A stretch of DNA of 64,000 nucleotides from Kroppenstedtia guangzhouensis (GCF_014637345.1 NZ_BMEX01000006.1:62001-126000); one strand, 5' to 3'; positions 17,360 to 27,121 are shown, counted from the first letter of the stretch. Notes: generated by a model not told the origin, from the letters alone. Numbers and translations: made by a program.

Positions 17360-19066
17360 TCAAAGTGTGTTATCCGCCTTCACCCCGAAAAAACGCTGGG
17401 AAATCCAGAGAACGCCTGCAATCAAGATAATCTGATACACTGCATAAGCCGCCGCCTGACCCAGGTTGAACATCCGGAGCTGGTTCATGATTTCGATGGA
17501 AATGGGACGGTTCGCAATGGTATAAAGCATCACCGAGGAGACAAACTCCCCCACTGCCGTCACAAAGGCGAGCAATGTCCCCGCCAGGATCCCCGGCAGA
17601 ATGACCGGCAGAATCACTCTGCGAAAGGTGGTAAACCAGCGAGCTCCCAGATTGCGGGCCGCCTCTTCGAGAGAGTCATCCAACTGCTCCAGGGCGGCAT
17701 GAGTGGAGCGGACCACCAGCGGGATATGCCGCACAAAGTAGGCCAGGGGCAGGATCCAAAAGGTGCCGACCAGAATCTGACCAAAGGTGAAGGGGGTGGG
17801 TACATTAAACGCCAGGATCAGGTTCATCGCCACCACGGTGGCAGGCAAAGCCCAGGGTAACATCACCAGAATATCCAGCAGATTTTTCCCCCGGAATTTC
17901 CGTTTGGCCAGCACATAGGCGGTCAACACACCGAACAGAAAGTTGCCCGCCGTGGCCAAGGCCGCCATCCACAAACTGTTGCGAACGGGATCCCAGATCC
18001 GGGGATCTTTCATCAATAACTGGTAGTTTTCCAGGCTGAACTGGGAGGGATAAGTCTGCCAGGTCCAGCTCCCCTCAGGAACCAGGGAGAGAATCACCAG
18101 AGTCCCATGGGGAAGCAACAGCAGGATCACCCCGATCGTCCCGGCAAACACCAACGGCCATTTCACCCAAGGATTGCGAATCTCCCGCTGGTGGTGACTC
18201 ACTCCTTTTTCCATCATCTGATAATCCCGCCGACCCTGATACCAACGCATAAACAGCAAAAAGGAAATGGAGATGACAGACAGAATCACCGACTGGGCGG
18301 CGGCCATGTCCAGATTGCCGTTGATCTTGGAAAAGTAAATCTGCAGACTGAGAACGCGAATCCCCCCGGCGAGGAGAAACGGAGCTGAAAAGGAAGCCAT
18401 GGAAGTCATAAAAACCAAGAGGGATGCCGCCACCAGCGCCGGGGTCAACAAGGGCAAGATCACGCTCCGAAATCTCCTCCAAGGTCCGGCCCCCAGGTTG
18501 GCGGCGGCTTCTTCCAGGGTAGGATGAATTCCCCGGATGGCGGAGGAGACTGTCATGTAGAAATAAACATACATGGTGTAAGCGTGAACCAACAGAATTC
18601 CCGCAACCCCCCTCAACCGAAACGGCGGCTCCTGCAAACCGAAGAGATCCTGCAGGAAACGGGTCACCAGACCCGACTCTCCGTACAGGAACATAAAGGA
18701 CATCACCCCGACCAGCGACGGCAGCACCATCGGCAAGATCGCCGCCGATGCAAACAAGCGACGCCCGGGAAAGTCGTACCGGTGGAAGATCAGCGCCAAG
18801 GGAACTCCGATCAGGGCGCTGAACAGCACACTCAACAGGGAGATGTAGACGCTGTTCCACAACGCCTCCAGATTGGACAAACTCTCCGGACTGAAAAAAG
18901 CCCGGTAATTTTTCAGGGAAAATACGCCTTCCACCCAAACACTCTCTGCCAAGGTGCGATAACTGGGGTACAGCACATAGGCGAAGAGAACCGCCAGCAC
19001 CGGCAACAGAAGTCCCCAGGTGACCATCCGTTCCGATCCCAGTCGCCCCCTGATCCACTCAAGCAC
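17360..19066 (-). CDS. ABC importer, fused double permease (FbpB type)
   Basis: Two binding-protein-dependent permease modules in one chain of 568 residues, about a dozen membrane spans. The first EAA loop is [20 protein letters not shown] (about residue 178), the second is [20 protein letters not shown] (about 465); both dock the ATPase. Fused permeases of this kind serve ferric iron, thiamine, phosphonate and polyamine-like substrates. The start is GTG at 19066: GGAGGTGATC lies 8 bases upstream, and the codon overlaps the ATPase stop, indicating translational coupling. An upstream in-frame start at 19177 would extend into the ATPase gene and is rejected. The lyase gene follows after 18 bases. 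Confidence 0.9.
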   Translation of the reverse strand: MLEWIRGRLGSERMVTWGLLLPVLAVLFAYVLYPSYRTLAESVWVEGVFSLKNYRAFFSPESLSNLEALWNSVYISLLSVLFSALIGVPLALIFHRYDFPGRRLFASAAILPMVLPSLVGVMSFMFLYGESGLVTRFLQDLFGLQEPPFRLRGVAGILLVHAYTMYVYFYMTVSSAIRGIHPTLEEAAANLGAGPWRRFRSVILPLLTPALVAASLLVFMTSMASFSAPFLLAGGIRVLSLQIYFSKINGNLDMAAAQSVILSVISISFLLFMRWYQGRRDYQMMEKGVSHHQREIRNPWVKWPLVFAGTIGVILLLLPHGTLVILSLVPEGSWTWQTYPSQFSLENYQLLMKDPRIWDPVRNSLWMAALATAGNFLFGVLTAYVLAKRKFRGKNLLDILVMLPWALPATVVAMNLILAFNVPTPFTFGQILVGTFWILPLAYFVRHIPLVVRSTHAALEQLDDSLEEAARNLGARWFTTFRRVILPVILPGILAGTLLAFVTAVGEFVSSVMLYTIANRPISIEIMNQLRMFNLGQAAAYAVYQIILIAGVLWISQRFFGVKADNTL

Positions 19067-20169
19067 TCCGATCACCTCCGGGGAGCAGCCGAATGCGATC
19101 CGCCGGCAACCGGAACACCACCTTCTCCCCCGTCCGCAGTTCCGCGGTGAGATCCGGACGGTTGACAAAAAGTGCACGAATAAGGACTTCCTCCTCCACC
19201 CAAGCGGTACAGTGGAAAGAGAACCCCATAAACTGCACCAGTGTCAGTTCAGCGGACAAGGTGTTTTCTCCGGAATCGGAAACCCGTTCCACCCCTTCCG
19301 GCCGGATACTGATCCACACCTTTTCGCCCGGCGAAAAGAGCCCTACCTCTTCCCGCCTTTGCTCCACCCGGAAACGGTGCCCCAAGCTGCGCACCAGAAG
19401 CCCCCCTGGATTCACCTCTTCCACTGTAGCCGAAAGCAGATTGGTTTCCCCGATGAAGGAGGCGACAAAAGCATCCGCCGGCTGATTGTAGATCTGTTCC
19501 GGGGTCCCTGTCTGCCGGCAGGACCCTTGATGAAAAACAGCGATCCGATCACTCATCGACAAGGCTTCCACCTGATCATGCGTGACGTAGATCGTGGTGA
19601 TCCCCAGAGAACGTTGCCAGGGAAAGGATTTCCGAGCGCATCTCGTCCCGCAGACGGGCGTCCAGATTGGACAATGGCTCATCCAAAAGCAGGATCCGGG
19701 GGCGAACCACCAGGGCCCGGGCGAGGGCGACCCGTTGCTGCTGGCCGCCGCTCAACTGGGCGATCCGCCGGTCACCATATCCCCCCAGTCGGACCAGATC
19801 CAGAGCCTGCTCCACCCGCTCCTTCCGTTCCGACTTTGGAATCTTGCGCACTTGGAGTCCGAAGGCCACGTTTTCAAAGACGGTCATATGTGGAAAAAGT
19901 GCATAATTTTGAAACACCATCCCGGTGCCGCGCTTTTGGGGAGGAACCTCGGTCACGTCTTTGCCGTCAAATCGGATCCGCCCTTGGGATGGAGCATGGA
20001 AGCCGGCGATCATCCGCAGAGTCGTCGTCTTCCCGCAACCGCTGGGGCCGAGGAGAGTGAAAAACTCGCCTTCCCGGATGGTGAGATTCAGCTGTTCCAC
20101 TCCTGTTACGGACCCGAATCTTTTGGAAACCCCTTTCAGCTCCACCTGACTCAACAGCAGTCCCCCCAT
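19059..20169 (-). pseudogene. ABC importer ATPase, interrupted by one frameshift
   Basis: The ATPase of the importer. The first frame holds Walker A LLGPSGCGKTTT, the Q-loop [13 protein letters not shown], the signature [15 protein letters not shown] and Walker B ILLLDEP. It fails after [12 protein letters not shown]. The second frame continues with [20 protein letters not shown] (switch histidine) and a TOBE-type C-terminal domain to residue about 370. The break is near 19618, where ctggcaacg should be ctgcaacg: one extra G. Restoring it gives a normal PotA/FbpC-type protein. The start may be ATG at 20169 or TTG at 20154 (LSQVELKGVSKRFG). If the frameshift is real the importer lacks its motor; if it is a sequencing error the operon is intact. 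Confidence 0.85.
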
Positions 20170-20355
20170 CCTGTCGGGTTATTCTCTGGCAAGTTGACCG
20201 GCCATATCTTGGGTGAGGAGTTTCGTGTTCTACCACGCGACCGTTGCATCCAAGGGACACAAGGCCCGCCTAAAGTCGCTTTGTTCCAGTACTCACTGTG
20301 GCAGTATACGACTCCCCAGCCGCCGCCCATTTTCCGGAAGATCAACACCCCCAGG

Positions 20356-21432
20356 TTATTCCTCCTTCTGCTTGGCCTTGTTTTTGATCTTTTGATCCCA
20401 GTGGTCCATCCATTCGTTTTCCTTTTCCTGGAGGAACCCCCAGTCCAGATCCATGGGTTTGATCCGGGTTTCCGCGATCCAGGCGGGCAAACCTTGTATA
20501 TCGTTTCGGGTGGGAATGCGGTAGTATGTTTTGGCAAGGTGCTTCATCGCCTGTTTGGAATTGACAAACTCGTAGAATGCCTTTGCCGCCTTCGGGTGCT
20601 TGCCCCCCTTGACCAAAGCGATCCCCTCGGTCAAGACCGGAGTGCCGCTTTCGGGAATCACAAAATCAAAGGGATAGTTTTTGGTCTCTTTCAGCATGAC
20701 GGTGTCCGGCATGTTCCAAATTGTGAGGGCCCCCTCCCCCCGCGCCACCTTACTGTACATCATTTCCGGATTGGCAGAGTATTCCTTGGTGTTGGCGTCC
20801 AACTTTTTCAGCCACTCATACCCTTGATCGGGCCTTTTCGTCTCTTTGTAATCCCTGTAGATCAAAGCGGAGAAGACGGTCCGCATGGTTCCGGATGCGA
20901 GGGGATAGCGGATGATGATCCGGTCCTTCCACTTGGGGTCCAAAAGATCATCCCAGTCCCGGGGTACCTCTCCTTCGGGGACCTCCCGGGTGTTGTACAT
21001 AATCACTTCCGGTGTCTGGCTGGTGCCCGTCCAGGACCAATCCGATGCACGGAACTCTTTGGGGAGCGAATCGGCGTAGCCGGGGTGATAAGGTTGAAGC
21101 AATCCCTCATCCCGGGCCTGTTCAAACATCACGGACGGGGCTCCCCACCAAAGATCTGCCTGGGGGTTTGCTTTCTCGGAACGGACCCGGTCGAGAATTT
21201 CCTGAGAACCGATGTCCAACCATTCCACATCCACATGGGGATACTCTTTTTCAAACTGCTTTTCAAAGTCTTGCAGAATGTCTTTTCCATGGGGAGAATA
21301 AACCACCACTTTCTCTTCCAATCCGTCCTTGCGGGCCTGCTCCCCCCCAGATGTGGAGGTCATACAACCCGTGATCGTCCCCACCACCAGCAGGATGACC
21401 AACATCATAATCCACTTCGATTTCAACCCCAT
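20356..21432 (-). CDS. ABC importer solute-binding lipoprotein (family 1)
   Basis: Extracellular receptor of the importer, 358 residues. Signal peptide with lipobox TITGC (cysteine near 23). The mature protein follows the Fe3+/phosphonate-type periplasmic-binding pattern: VVVYSPHGKDILQDFEKQFE near residue 42, QADLWWGAPSVMFEQARDEG near 92, IMYNTREVPEGEVPRDWDDL, and EGIALVKGGKHPKAAKAFYEF near 285. Tyrosine pairs that bind iron in FbpA proteins (YY) are not evident at the usual place, so iron is not assured. GCAGGAGGG precedes ATG. It is separated by 186 bases from the ATPase but on the same strand, and is the first gene of the operon with the permease and the lyase. Confidence 0.88.
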   Translation of the reverse strand: MGLKSKWIMMLVILLVVGTITGCMTSTSGGEQARKDGLEEKVVVYSPHGKDILQDFEKQFEKEYPHVDVEWLDIGSQEILDRVRSEKANPQADLWWGAPSVMFEQARDEGLLQPYHPGYADSLPKEFRASDWSWTGTSQTPEVIMYNTREVPEGEVPRDWDDLLDPKWKDRIIIRYPLASGTMRTVFSALIYRDYKETKRPDQGYEWLKKLDANTKEYSANPEMMYSKVARGEGALTIWNMPDTVMLKETKNYPFDFVIPESGTPVLTEGIALVKGGKHPKAAKAFYEFVNSKQAMKHLAKTYYRIPTRNDIQGLPAWIAETRIKPMDLDWGFLQEKENEWMDHWDQKIKNKAKQKEE

Positions 21433-21684
21433 CTTTCACCCTCCTGCTCCAAAGGGTTCAAGCCCCTGTAAATTGCTCCTCCCCATCGGTCGCTTCCAGC
21501 CGGGGGAAAGGAAAACCAGCTATCGGAGGCGGGTCATTCCATTACATGGTTATCCGTTGAAATATGGGAATATTCCAGTCCATCATCCCATTCGCATAGG
21601 TCATATATTGGAACTCACCGCGATAACTATACTGAAAGAGACGGGTTTCATACTGGATTAAAATTTAACCGCAGGAGGTCCGGC

Positions 21685-24207
21685 ATGTACCGAATCTGGA
21701 GAAGGGGATTCCCTTTGCTGCTCACTCTTCTGTTGGCAGTCAGTCTCTCCATCCCTTCTTTTCCGGCTCAGGCTTCGGAAAAACAGGATCCCGAACTTTG
21801 GAAAGTGCTCCGCCCCCTGGACAAAGTGATCAGTTTTATGAACACGGGGGCCCATCCCGATGATGAATTCAGTGCATTGCTCGCTTGGCTTTCCCTCGGT
21901 CAGGGAGTTCGCACCTCCAGCTTGTTGGCCAATCGGGGGGAAGGGGGACAAAACGAGATCGGGGATGAACTGGGCAACGGGCTGGGCATCATCCGCTCCC
22001 GGGAACTGCAGGAAGCGGCCCGTCTGCTGGGCACGGATCTGTTTCTGCTCAGTGAACAGACGGATGATCCCATCTATGATTTCGGTTTTTCCAAATCCCC
22101 GGTGGAGACTCTGGACAAATGGGGAGAAGAGGTGGTCTACGAGCGGTTGATCCGGCGGATCCGGGAACAGCGACCAGATATTTTACTGCCTTCCTTTCGG
22201 GATGTTCCCAGTGAACACGGACATCACCGGGCGATCTCCCAACTCAGCCTCAGCGCCTTCAAAGATGCCGCCGATCCGAAGGTATTCCCGGAACATTTAA
22301 AACAGGGGCTCCGCCCCTGGCAGATCAAAAAGCTGTATTTACGGGGAACCGAGGATCGGGAAACGCTCCGTTTCAACATCGGACACAAAGATCCGGTCTA
22401 TGGCCTCACCTATCCCCAACTGGGAGAAGAATCGCGAAAACTGCATAAAAGTCAGGGGATGGGCCGCGACCTCCCCATGGAGGAGTACTGGGTCTCCCTT
22501 GAACTGGTGAAATCGATGACAGGGGGAAAAACAAAGGAAACCAACCTGTTTGAAGGTCTCCCTGTCACCTTTGCCGACCTGGGTGCCACTTTGAATGATC
22601 CGGGAATGAACCGGCACCTGGTCAGGCTGCAGCGGCAACTGGAACAGGCCCAAAAAGCTTATCCGGATCACCGGGCGGTCACCCGGCAGGTGCAGAAGGC
22701 TCTGAGAACAGTGCGACAGGTGACTGCCGCCGTCGCTGACAGCCGTCTCGGTCCGGAGGAAAAAACCGACCTCCACCATCGTTTACAGGTGAAGGAACAG
22801 CAGTTGTTAAGAGCCGGAGCTGAAGCTTCAGACGTCCGGCTCCAGCTGACCGTGGATCCTCCCGTGCTGACCCGGGGAACCTTCGCCAAGGTCACCCTGA
22901 ACATCCAAAACGGCAGCGCTTCGGGGATCAGCCAGTTGCAGGTGGAACCTTTGCTTCCAAACAAGTGGAAGGCATCCTCGGAGTCCGTCCCGAAATCCTT
23001 GGCTCCCGGCACCGGAACTGCCATCCACATGAAAGTGAAGGCCCCTGAGAATGCTGCTTACTTTAAACCTTACCAACCACCCGTTCTGCGAGCCCGGGTC
23101 AACTACCTTCTGCAGGGTGTGAGGGTGACACGGACGGTCTCCGTGAATCCCCTCAAGCAGACAGTCGCCCTCCTTCCCGACTGGGGTCTGCGGATCACTC
23201 CCACCGCAACCACCCTGAATACGGAGAAGGAATCCGAGATCCGGGAAGTCCGGGTTTCGGTCACCAACCATCGACAGGGGGCCAGTACGGGAATTCTTCG
23301 TCCTGATCTGCCTGAGGGTTGGAAAGTGGAGCCCCACTCCCGCTCACTCTCCTTCACCCAAAGCGAGGAACAAAAGGAAGCCACTTTCCGCCTGATTCCG
23401 CCAAAGTCGGTCCCACCCGGTCGCTATACAGTCGGATTTACGGCCGAGGTGGAAGGCAGACGCTTCCACACCCAGGTGCAACCCATCGCCTATGATCATA
23501 TCGGGACCAGCTACCTGTTGACCGAGGCCCGTCTCCCCATCCAGGCCTTTTCGCTGAAGTTCGATCCGGGGTTGAAAGTCGGATATGTGGAGAGCGGCTT
23601 TGACCAAGTGGCCGACCACCTCCGCCATGCAGGGATGAATGTCACACCCTTGACTGAACAGGAGCTGGTCTCCGGCGATCTCAGCCGATACGACACCATC
23701 GTCGTCGGCATCCGGGCCTACCTCTCCCGCCCGGACCTGCTGAAGCGGAATGAACGCCTGCTGGAGTATGTCCAAAAGGGCGGGCATGTGGTGATGCAAT
23801 ACCACAAACCGGGGGACAACTGGGATCCCAACCTGGCTCCCTATCCCCTCACACCCGGGGAACCCTCTATCGAATGGCGGGTGACCGATGAAAAAGCAGC
23901 GGTCACGTTTCTCCAACCCGACCATTCCCTCTTTCAAGCACCCAATCGGATCGCGGATAAAGATTTTGAAGACTGGGTTCAGGAGCGTGGGCTGTACTTT
24001 CCCTCCACTTGGGATTCCTCCTACACTCCCCTCCTGTCCATGGCCGATCCCGGGGAGGAACCCTTTGAGGGCGGATTGCTGATCGCTGACTATGGGAAAG
24101 GTTCCTATATCTACAGCAGCCTGGTCTGGTATCGTCAAATCCAGAACCAAGTTCCCGGCGGTTACCGGATGTTCGTCAACTTGATCGACTATCCCCGGCA
24201 CCGCTGA
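21685..24207 (+). CDS. Secreted PIG-L/LmbE-family deacetylase, multidomain
   Basis: An 840-residue exported protein. After a signal peptide (PLLLTLLLAVSLSIPSFPAQA) comes a PIG-L deacetylase domain with the zinc motif GAHPDDE (about residue 56) and the second ligand in EHGHHRAIS (about 178). These enzymes remove acetyl groups from N-acetylglucosaminyl compounds. The middle (about 390-620) is two NEW3/NPCBM-like beta-sandwich segments, as in LQLTVDPPVLTRGTFAKVTL and EIREVRVSVTNHRQGA. The C-terminal 200 residues (VGYVESGFDQVADHLRHAG, IVVGIRAYLSR, GHVVMQYHKPGDNW) resemble a class I glutamine-amidotransferase-like fold without a clear nucleophile. GCAGGAGG precedes ATG. It is monocistronic. Substrate is unknown; a cell-envelope or extracellular glycan is likely. 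Confidence 0.85.
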   Translation: MYRIWRRGFPLLLTLLLAVSLSIPSFPAQASEKQDPELWKVLRPLDKVISFMNTGAHPDDEFSALLAWLSLGQGVRTSSLLANRGEGGQNEIGDELGNGLGIIRSRELQEAARLLGTDLFLLSEQTDDPIYDFGFSKSPVETLDKWGEEVVYERLIRRIREQRPDILLPSFRDVPSEHGHHRAISQLSLSAFKDAADPKVFPEHLKQGLRPWQIKKLYLRGTEDRETLRFNIGHKDPVYGLTYPQLGEESRKLHKSQGMGRDLPMEEYWVSLELVKSMTGGKTKETNLFEGLPVTFADLGATLNDPGMNRHLVRLQRQLEQAQKAYPDHRAVTRQVQKALRTVRQVTAAVADSRLGPEEKTDLHHRLQVKEQQLLRAGAEASDVRLQLTVDPPVLTRGTFAKVTLNIQNGSASGISQLQVEPLLPNKWKASSESVPKSLAPGTGTAIHMKVKAPENAAYFKPYQPPVLRARVNYLLQGVRVTRTVSVNPLKQTVALLPDWGLRITPTATTLNTEKESEIREVRVSVTNHRQGASTGILRPDLPEGWKVEPHSRSLSFTQSEEQKEATFRLIPPKSVPPGRYTVGFTAEVEGRRFHTQVQPIAYDHIGTSYLLTEARLPIQAFSLKFDPGLKVGYVESGFDQVADHLRHAGMNVTPLTEQELVSGDLSRYDTIVVGIRAYLSRPDLLKRNERLLEYVQKGGHVVMQYHKPGDNWDPNLAPYPLTPGEPSIEWRVTDEKAAVTFLQPDHSLFQAPNRIADKDFEDWVQERGLYFPSTWDSSYTPLLSMADPGEEPFEGGLLIADYGKGSYIYSSLVWYRQIQNQVPGGYRMFVNLIDYPRHR

Positions 24208-24513
24208 AACAGGAAACCCAAAAAAGAATTCCGGAGCTCCAACCGCCGGAAATACTTTCAAGGCTTGGGGGGATCGATCCGTTCCGGCCCCACAACCGAA
24301 TCGCTGAAATTTCGAGAGGATGATCCGGTGGTCCTCCTCATTCTTTGCAGGAATAAAGTGTTGTCCTCAAAAATTCAGCGGCTTGTTCCCGGAAATATCG
24401 GGAACCAGCCGCTGCCACTTGCGGAAGTGTCTGGTCATTCGATTGGATGGAACCGAGCCCAACAATCGTTAGATCAGACACCGCCCCAGCATGCAAAAAC
24501 TAAAAGCGTGGGA
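24208..24513. other. Intergenic stretch between converging genes
   Basis: About 300 bases between the stop codons of the deacetylase and the VWA lipoprotein. Its clear content is the terminator hairpin at 24369-24414. A weaker plus-strand hairpin GAGGA/TCCTC with ATTCTTT near 24315-24345 may terminate the deacetylase gene. No gene is seen. Confidence 0.6.
24369..24414 (-). terminator. Terminator of the VWA lipoprotein gene
   Basis: A 15-bp stem with one mismatch (CAGCGGCT-x-GTTCCCG against CGGGAAC-x-AGCCGCTG) followed on the minus strand by AATTTTTG. Confidence 0.8.
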
Positions 24514-25857
24514 TCAATATTGATATTTATCTTGCTCCTGGTGACTCAGATCCTCAATATACTTGACCAGCTCCTCTTTTTTGGATCGAAGCTCTTCCTT
24601 CAGGGATTTATAACGACCTCTCCGGTACTCGGCAATCTTTCCCCTGCGCCCGCGAATCTGTTCCCCCAGTTCAAGAGCATCTTTCCTGTCTTTCCAATAC
24701 CCGTTTTCCTCAAGATAATCCCGGGCTGCCAACATTCGCTCTTCTTCCCGATTATGCTTTTCGAAAATCCGGCCTCCGGGATAACTGATCGATTCCAGAG
24801 ATTTCGACTTTTTAAAGTATATATCCAACACTTGATTGCGGTTGTTCACCCGCCAGCTCAACCATTCGTAATATAACCTCCGGTATTCATCCTTCCAATA
24901 CTTGATCAATCCCTCCCGGGAATGCACGGAGATGTACTCCCCATCTCCCGCCTTGGCCACGGCTTCCAGGGCTCTGTCCCCGGCGTTGTCCACATCAAAT
25001 CCGATGATGTTGACCACCGCTTGGATATTGGATTGGCTTAGCTCTTGGGCAGCCTTTACCGGGTCCCCGCCGCAAGTCTCCACACCGTCACTTACTACAT
25101 AGACCACGTTGGATACATTCTCCCCTACATGACTACTCAAATCATCCTTCGCTTGTTCCATCGATGCGGCCAAAGGAGTCCAGCCGACCGGCTGAAATCG
25201 GTTGAGAGATTTTTCAAATTCCGCCGGATTGTATTCCCCCAAGGGGTAGACTTCCTCAGTACTTTCACAGGATTGTTTCTTATCTTTTGCACTGTTACTC
25301 CCCTTATGACCGTAAACCCGCAGGGAAACCCGGGTACCCTTTGGCAGGCGGGAAGCAAAATCCTTCACCGCCTTCTTGGCGAGGTTCATCTTCGATTCGC
25401 CATCCACCCTTTCGGCCATACTTCCGCTGGCATCCATCAAGATCAGAACATTGTGTTCCATCGTTTTGGGTCCATCGGGACCCTGGGGCTTGGGCAGTTC
25501 TCTGAAGTCGATGTCCGTGTTGAACCCATCGAGCTCTTTCACTTCCTGTTCATAGTTTTCCGCAAACAAAAAGACCAAACGATTAAATACCTCTTCCGAC
25601 GATAATCCCCGGGGAAACTTTTTCAGCTCTTCACGTACCTTCTCTTCATCATAGTTCTCACCTGCAAAAGGCCCCGGCCCTTCTCGGAGTATGTCGTCGA
25701 TCTCTTTGGATGCGACAAACTCTTCGATGGTTACCTGTTTTTGTTCTTTTTTCTTTTCCTTGTTCTCTTGATCCGGGGCGTCCGAATCAACCAACAATCC
25801 GCAACCGGAAATCAATAACAACAGTACAAGCCATACACTTGTGAATTTACGAAACAA
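24514..25857 (-). CDS. VWA-domain lipoprotein, YwmC/YwmD-like
   Basis: A 447-residue lipoprotein on the outer membrane face. Signal peptide SVWLVLLLLISGCG with lipobox ISGC (cysteine about 19), then a lysine/glutamate-rich linker. A von Willebrand A domain occupies roughly residues 130-320: the metal-ion site DASGSMAERV (about 141), the conserved threonine in PVGWTPLAASM, and VVSDGVETCGGDP (about 244). The C-terminal part is strongly charged and helical (RRGKIAEYRRGRYKSLKEEL), likely a coiled coil. The arrangement resembles B. subtilis YwmC and YwmD, of unknown function. No operon partner. Role is open; VWA lipoproteins usually bind protein partners. Confidence 0.85.
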   Translation of the reverse strand: MFRKFTSVWLVLLLLISGCGLLVDSDAPDQENKEKKKEQKQVTIEEFVASKEIDDILREGPGPFAGENYDEEKVREELKKFPRGLSSEEVFNRLVFLFAENYEQEVKELDGFNTDIDFRELPKPQGPDGPKTMEHNVLILMDASGSMAERVDGESKMNLAKKAVKDFASRLPKGTRVSLRVYGHKGSNSAKDKKQSCESTEEVYPLGEYNPAEFEKSLNRFQPVGWTPLAASMEQAKDDLSSHVGENVSNVVYVVSDGVETCGGDPVKAAQELSQSNIQAVVNIIGFDVDNAGDRALEAVAKAGDGEYISVHSREGLIKYWKDEYRRLYYEWLSWRVNNRNQVLDIYFKKSKSLESISYPGGRIFEKHNREEERMLAARDYLEENGYWKDRKDALELGEQIRGRRGKIAEYRRGRYKSLKEELRSKKEELVKYIEDLSHQEQDKYQY

Positions 25858-26039
25858 GAATAATTCCTCCTCGCATCTATCATCCCGGTATGCAGATTAT
25901 TGTATCCCACTTTGGGTAATCATTCCATGGGATGAAACACTTTGATAGAAGGCGAAAGATCTTCCATCCCGTGGTTTAAACCGGAGCTCATCCGATCCAT
26001 AATGGGAAGTGACGTTTCATCGGAAAGGAGAGAAGGTTT

Positions 26040-26267
26040 GTGAAAGTCAAAGTGCCTGATGAAGGAGAAATTCTAATTCCCGGTGAGGAGTTGAAGCGAC
26101 TCCGAATCCTGCTGAAAGAGGCCCGGCAGTTGAATGCTTTCGATTTGAGCCAGGGAACCCTGCCCGAATTGGCGGCGCTGGCCCTCAACCGGGGAATCGG
26201 CAGACTGGAAGACGAACTCACCCGTCTCAAACTGGCCCGGAAACAGGAGGATCTGTGCAGAGAGTGA
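26040..26267 (+). CDS. Small soluble protein of unknown function, 75 aa
   Basis: Starts with GTG at 26040, preceded by a strong AAAGGAGAGAAGG, and has typical codon use. The translation is charged and mostly helical (ELKRLRILLKEARQLNAF, then LEDELTRLKLARKQEDL), with no membrane span or metal motif. I recognise no family. A terminator follows within 20 bases, so it is monocistronic and probably expressed. Confidence 0.6.
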   Translation: MKVKVPDEGEILIPGEELKRLRILLKEARQLNAFDLSQGTLPELAALALNRGIGRLEDELTRLKLARKQEDLCRE

Positions 26268-26286
26268 GCCAACGAAAGAGATGAAA

Positions 26287-26311
26287 AAACCGCCGGAATG
26301 GCGGGTCGTTT
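26287..26311 (+). terminator. Terminator after the 75-aa gene
   Basis: Stem ACCGCC/GGCGGGT with a 4-6 base loop, followed by CGTTTGACTG and preceded by an A-run, so it could act in both directions. Confidence 0.65.
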
Positions 26312-26501
26312 GACTGAAGAATGGGACCATCCGACTGTTTCCCCTCGCGGTCCCTACTTTGTTGAAATTCCGCAGATCCCAAGCCCGTCCTTCGGACGAG
26401 GTTCGCTTCGTTGCGTATCACTCCCGGACGGCTTGACTTGATCTCCCTTCGAAAGGATTTAAAATAGAAGCCGAAATGGATCGGAAAGGGGAGATGAGTT
26501 C

Positions 26502-26966
26502 GTGAGTATCGTGTCCAATCCTGCCTGGCTGTTCGTGATCGCCAGTTCCATCGCGGTCGTGGGGATCGTCCTGTCCTTTAAACTGTCCGTCTCCAACCTT
26601 CTGTCGGCGGAAAACAGTGGGGAAGAAACCCTACGAGCTGGATTTCAAAAGGAATTCATCCGCTTCATCACCCGATTGTTGTTCATCGAAGCCTTACCCT
26701 TGATCCTCACCGTATGGGGAATTATCCAAATCTTTGACAGTGTTGAGGTGGAAGTGGAGATCCCTCTGATTCTTGTGTTCCTGATCCTGGTGTTTGGGTG
26801 GATCCAAATCTTTTTAACCCGGTCACAGGTGATGCGAGATCCTCATTCTTCCGCTTCGCTGAACCGGCATGTCTCCAATTTCTCCATGATCACTATCGCT
26901 TTGGCCAGTGCACTTCCCTTGATTTCCCTGATGATGTTGATCATGAAGCTGGCCGATCTTGTGTGA
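26502..26966 (+). CDS. Four-span membrane protein of unknown function
   Basis: A 154-residue integral membrane protein. Hydrophobic spans lie near residues 8-27 (WLFVIASSIAVVGIVLSF), 58-77 (FIEALPLILTVWGIIQIF), 86-106 (IPLILVFLILVFGWIQIFL) and 128-149 (MITIALASALPLISLMMLIM). A short polar loop (SAENSGEETLRAGFQKEF) follows the first span. The start is GTG at 26502 with GGAAAGGGGAG 8 bases upstream. The paired hairpin-like arrangement loosely recalls F0 c-subunit-like proteins, but I do not assign a family. Monocistronic. Confidence 0.6.
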   Translation: MSIVSNPAWLFVIASSIAVVGIVLSFKLSVSNLLSAENSGEETLRAGFQKEFIRFITRLLFIEALPLILTVWGIIQIFDSVEVEVEIPLILVFLILVFGWIQIFLTRSQVMRDPHSSASLNRHVSNFSMITIALASALPLISLMMLIMKLADLV

Positions 26967-26991
26967 GAGGATCCCCCTGGGCTCGGGTCTG

Positions 26992-27020
26992 AAAAAAAGA
27001 TGCCGGCGATGCCGGCATCT
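26992..27020 (-). terminator. Terminator of the regulator-peptide pair
   Basis: Perfect 10-bp stem AGATGCCGGC/GCCGGCATCT with a 3-base loop. The T-run (TTTTTTT) is on the minus strand, so it ends the regulator and peptide transcript; the hairpin is also placed to stop the 26502-26966 gene. Confidence 0.75.
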
Positions 27021-27033
27021 TGGAGGATCCATT

Positions 27034-27071
27034 GCAGAGATGGCGAATCTCGTGAGGTTCGCCATCTCTGC
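27034..27071. repeat. Perfect 14-bp inverted repeat after the peptide gene
   Basis: GCAGAGATGGCGAA and its exact complement flank a 10-base loop. No T-tract on either side, so it is not an ordinary terminator by itself. It lies between the peptide gene and the terminator at 26992-27020, and could protect the 3' end of a short mRNA. Confidence 0.6.
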
Positions 27072-27121
27072 CAAATACGACGCTAGGATAAGTTAATTTA
27101 AGAGGGCTTGTGTACAACCAT

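Noticed and set aside
17105-17860. Plus-strand frames over the permease and lyase genes
   Set aside because: They are antisense to genes with clear family motifs.
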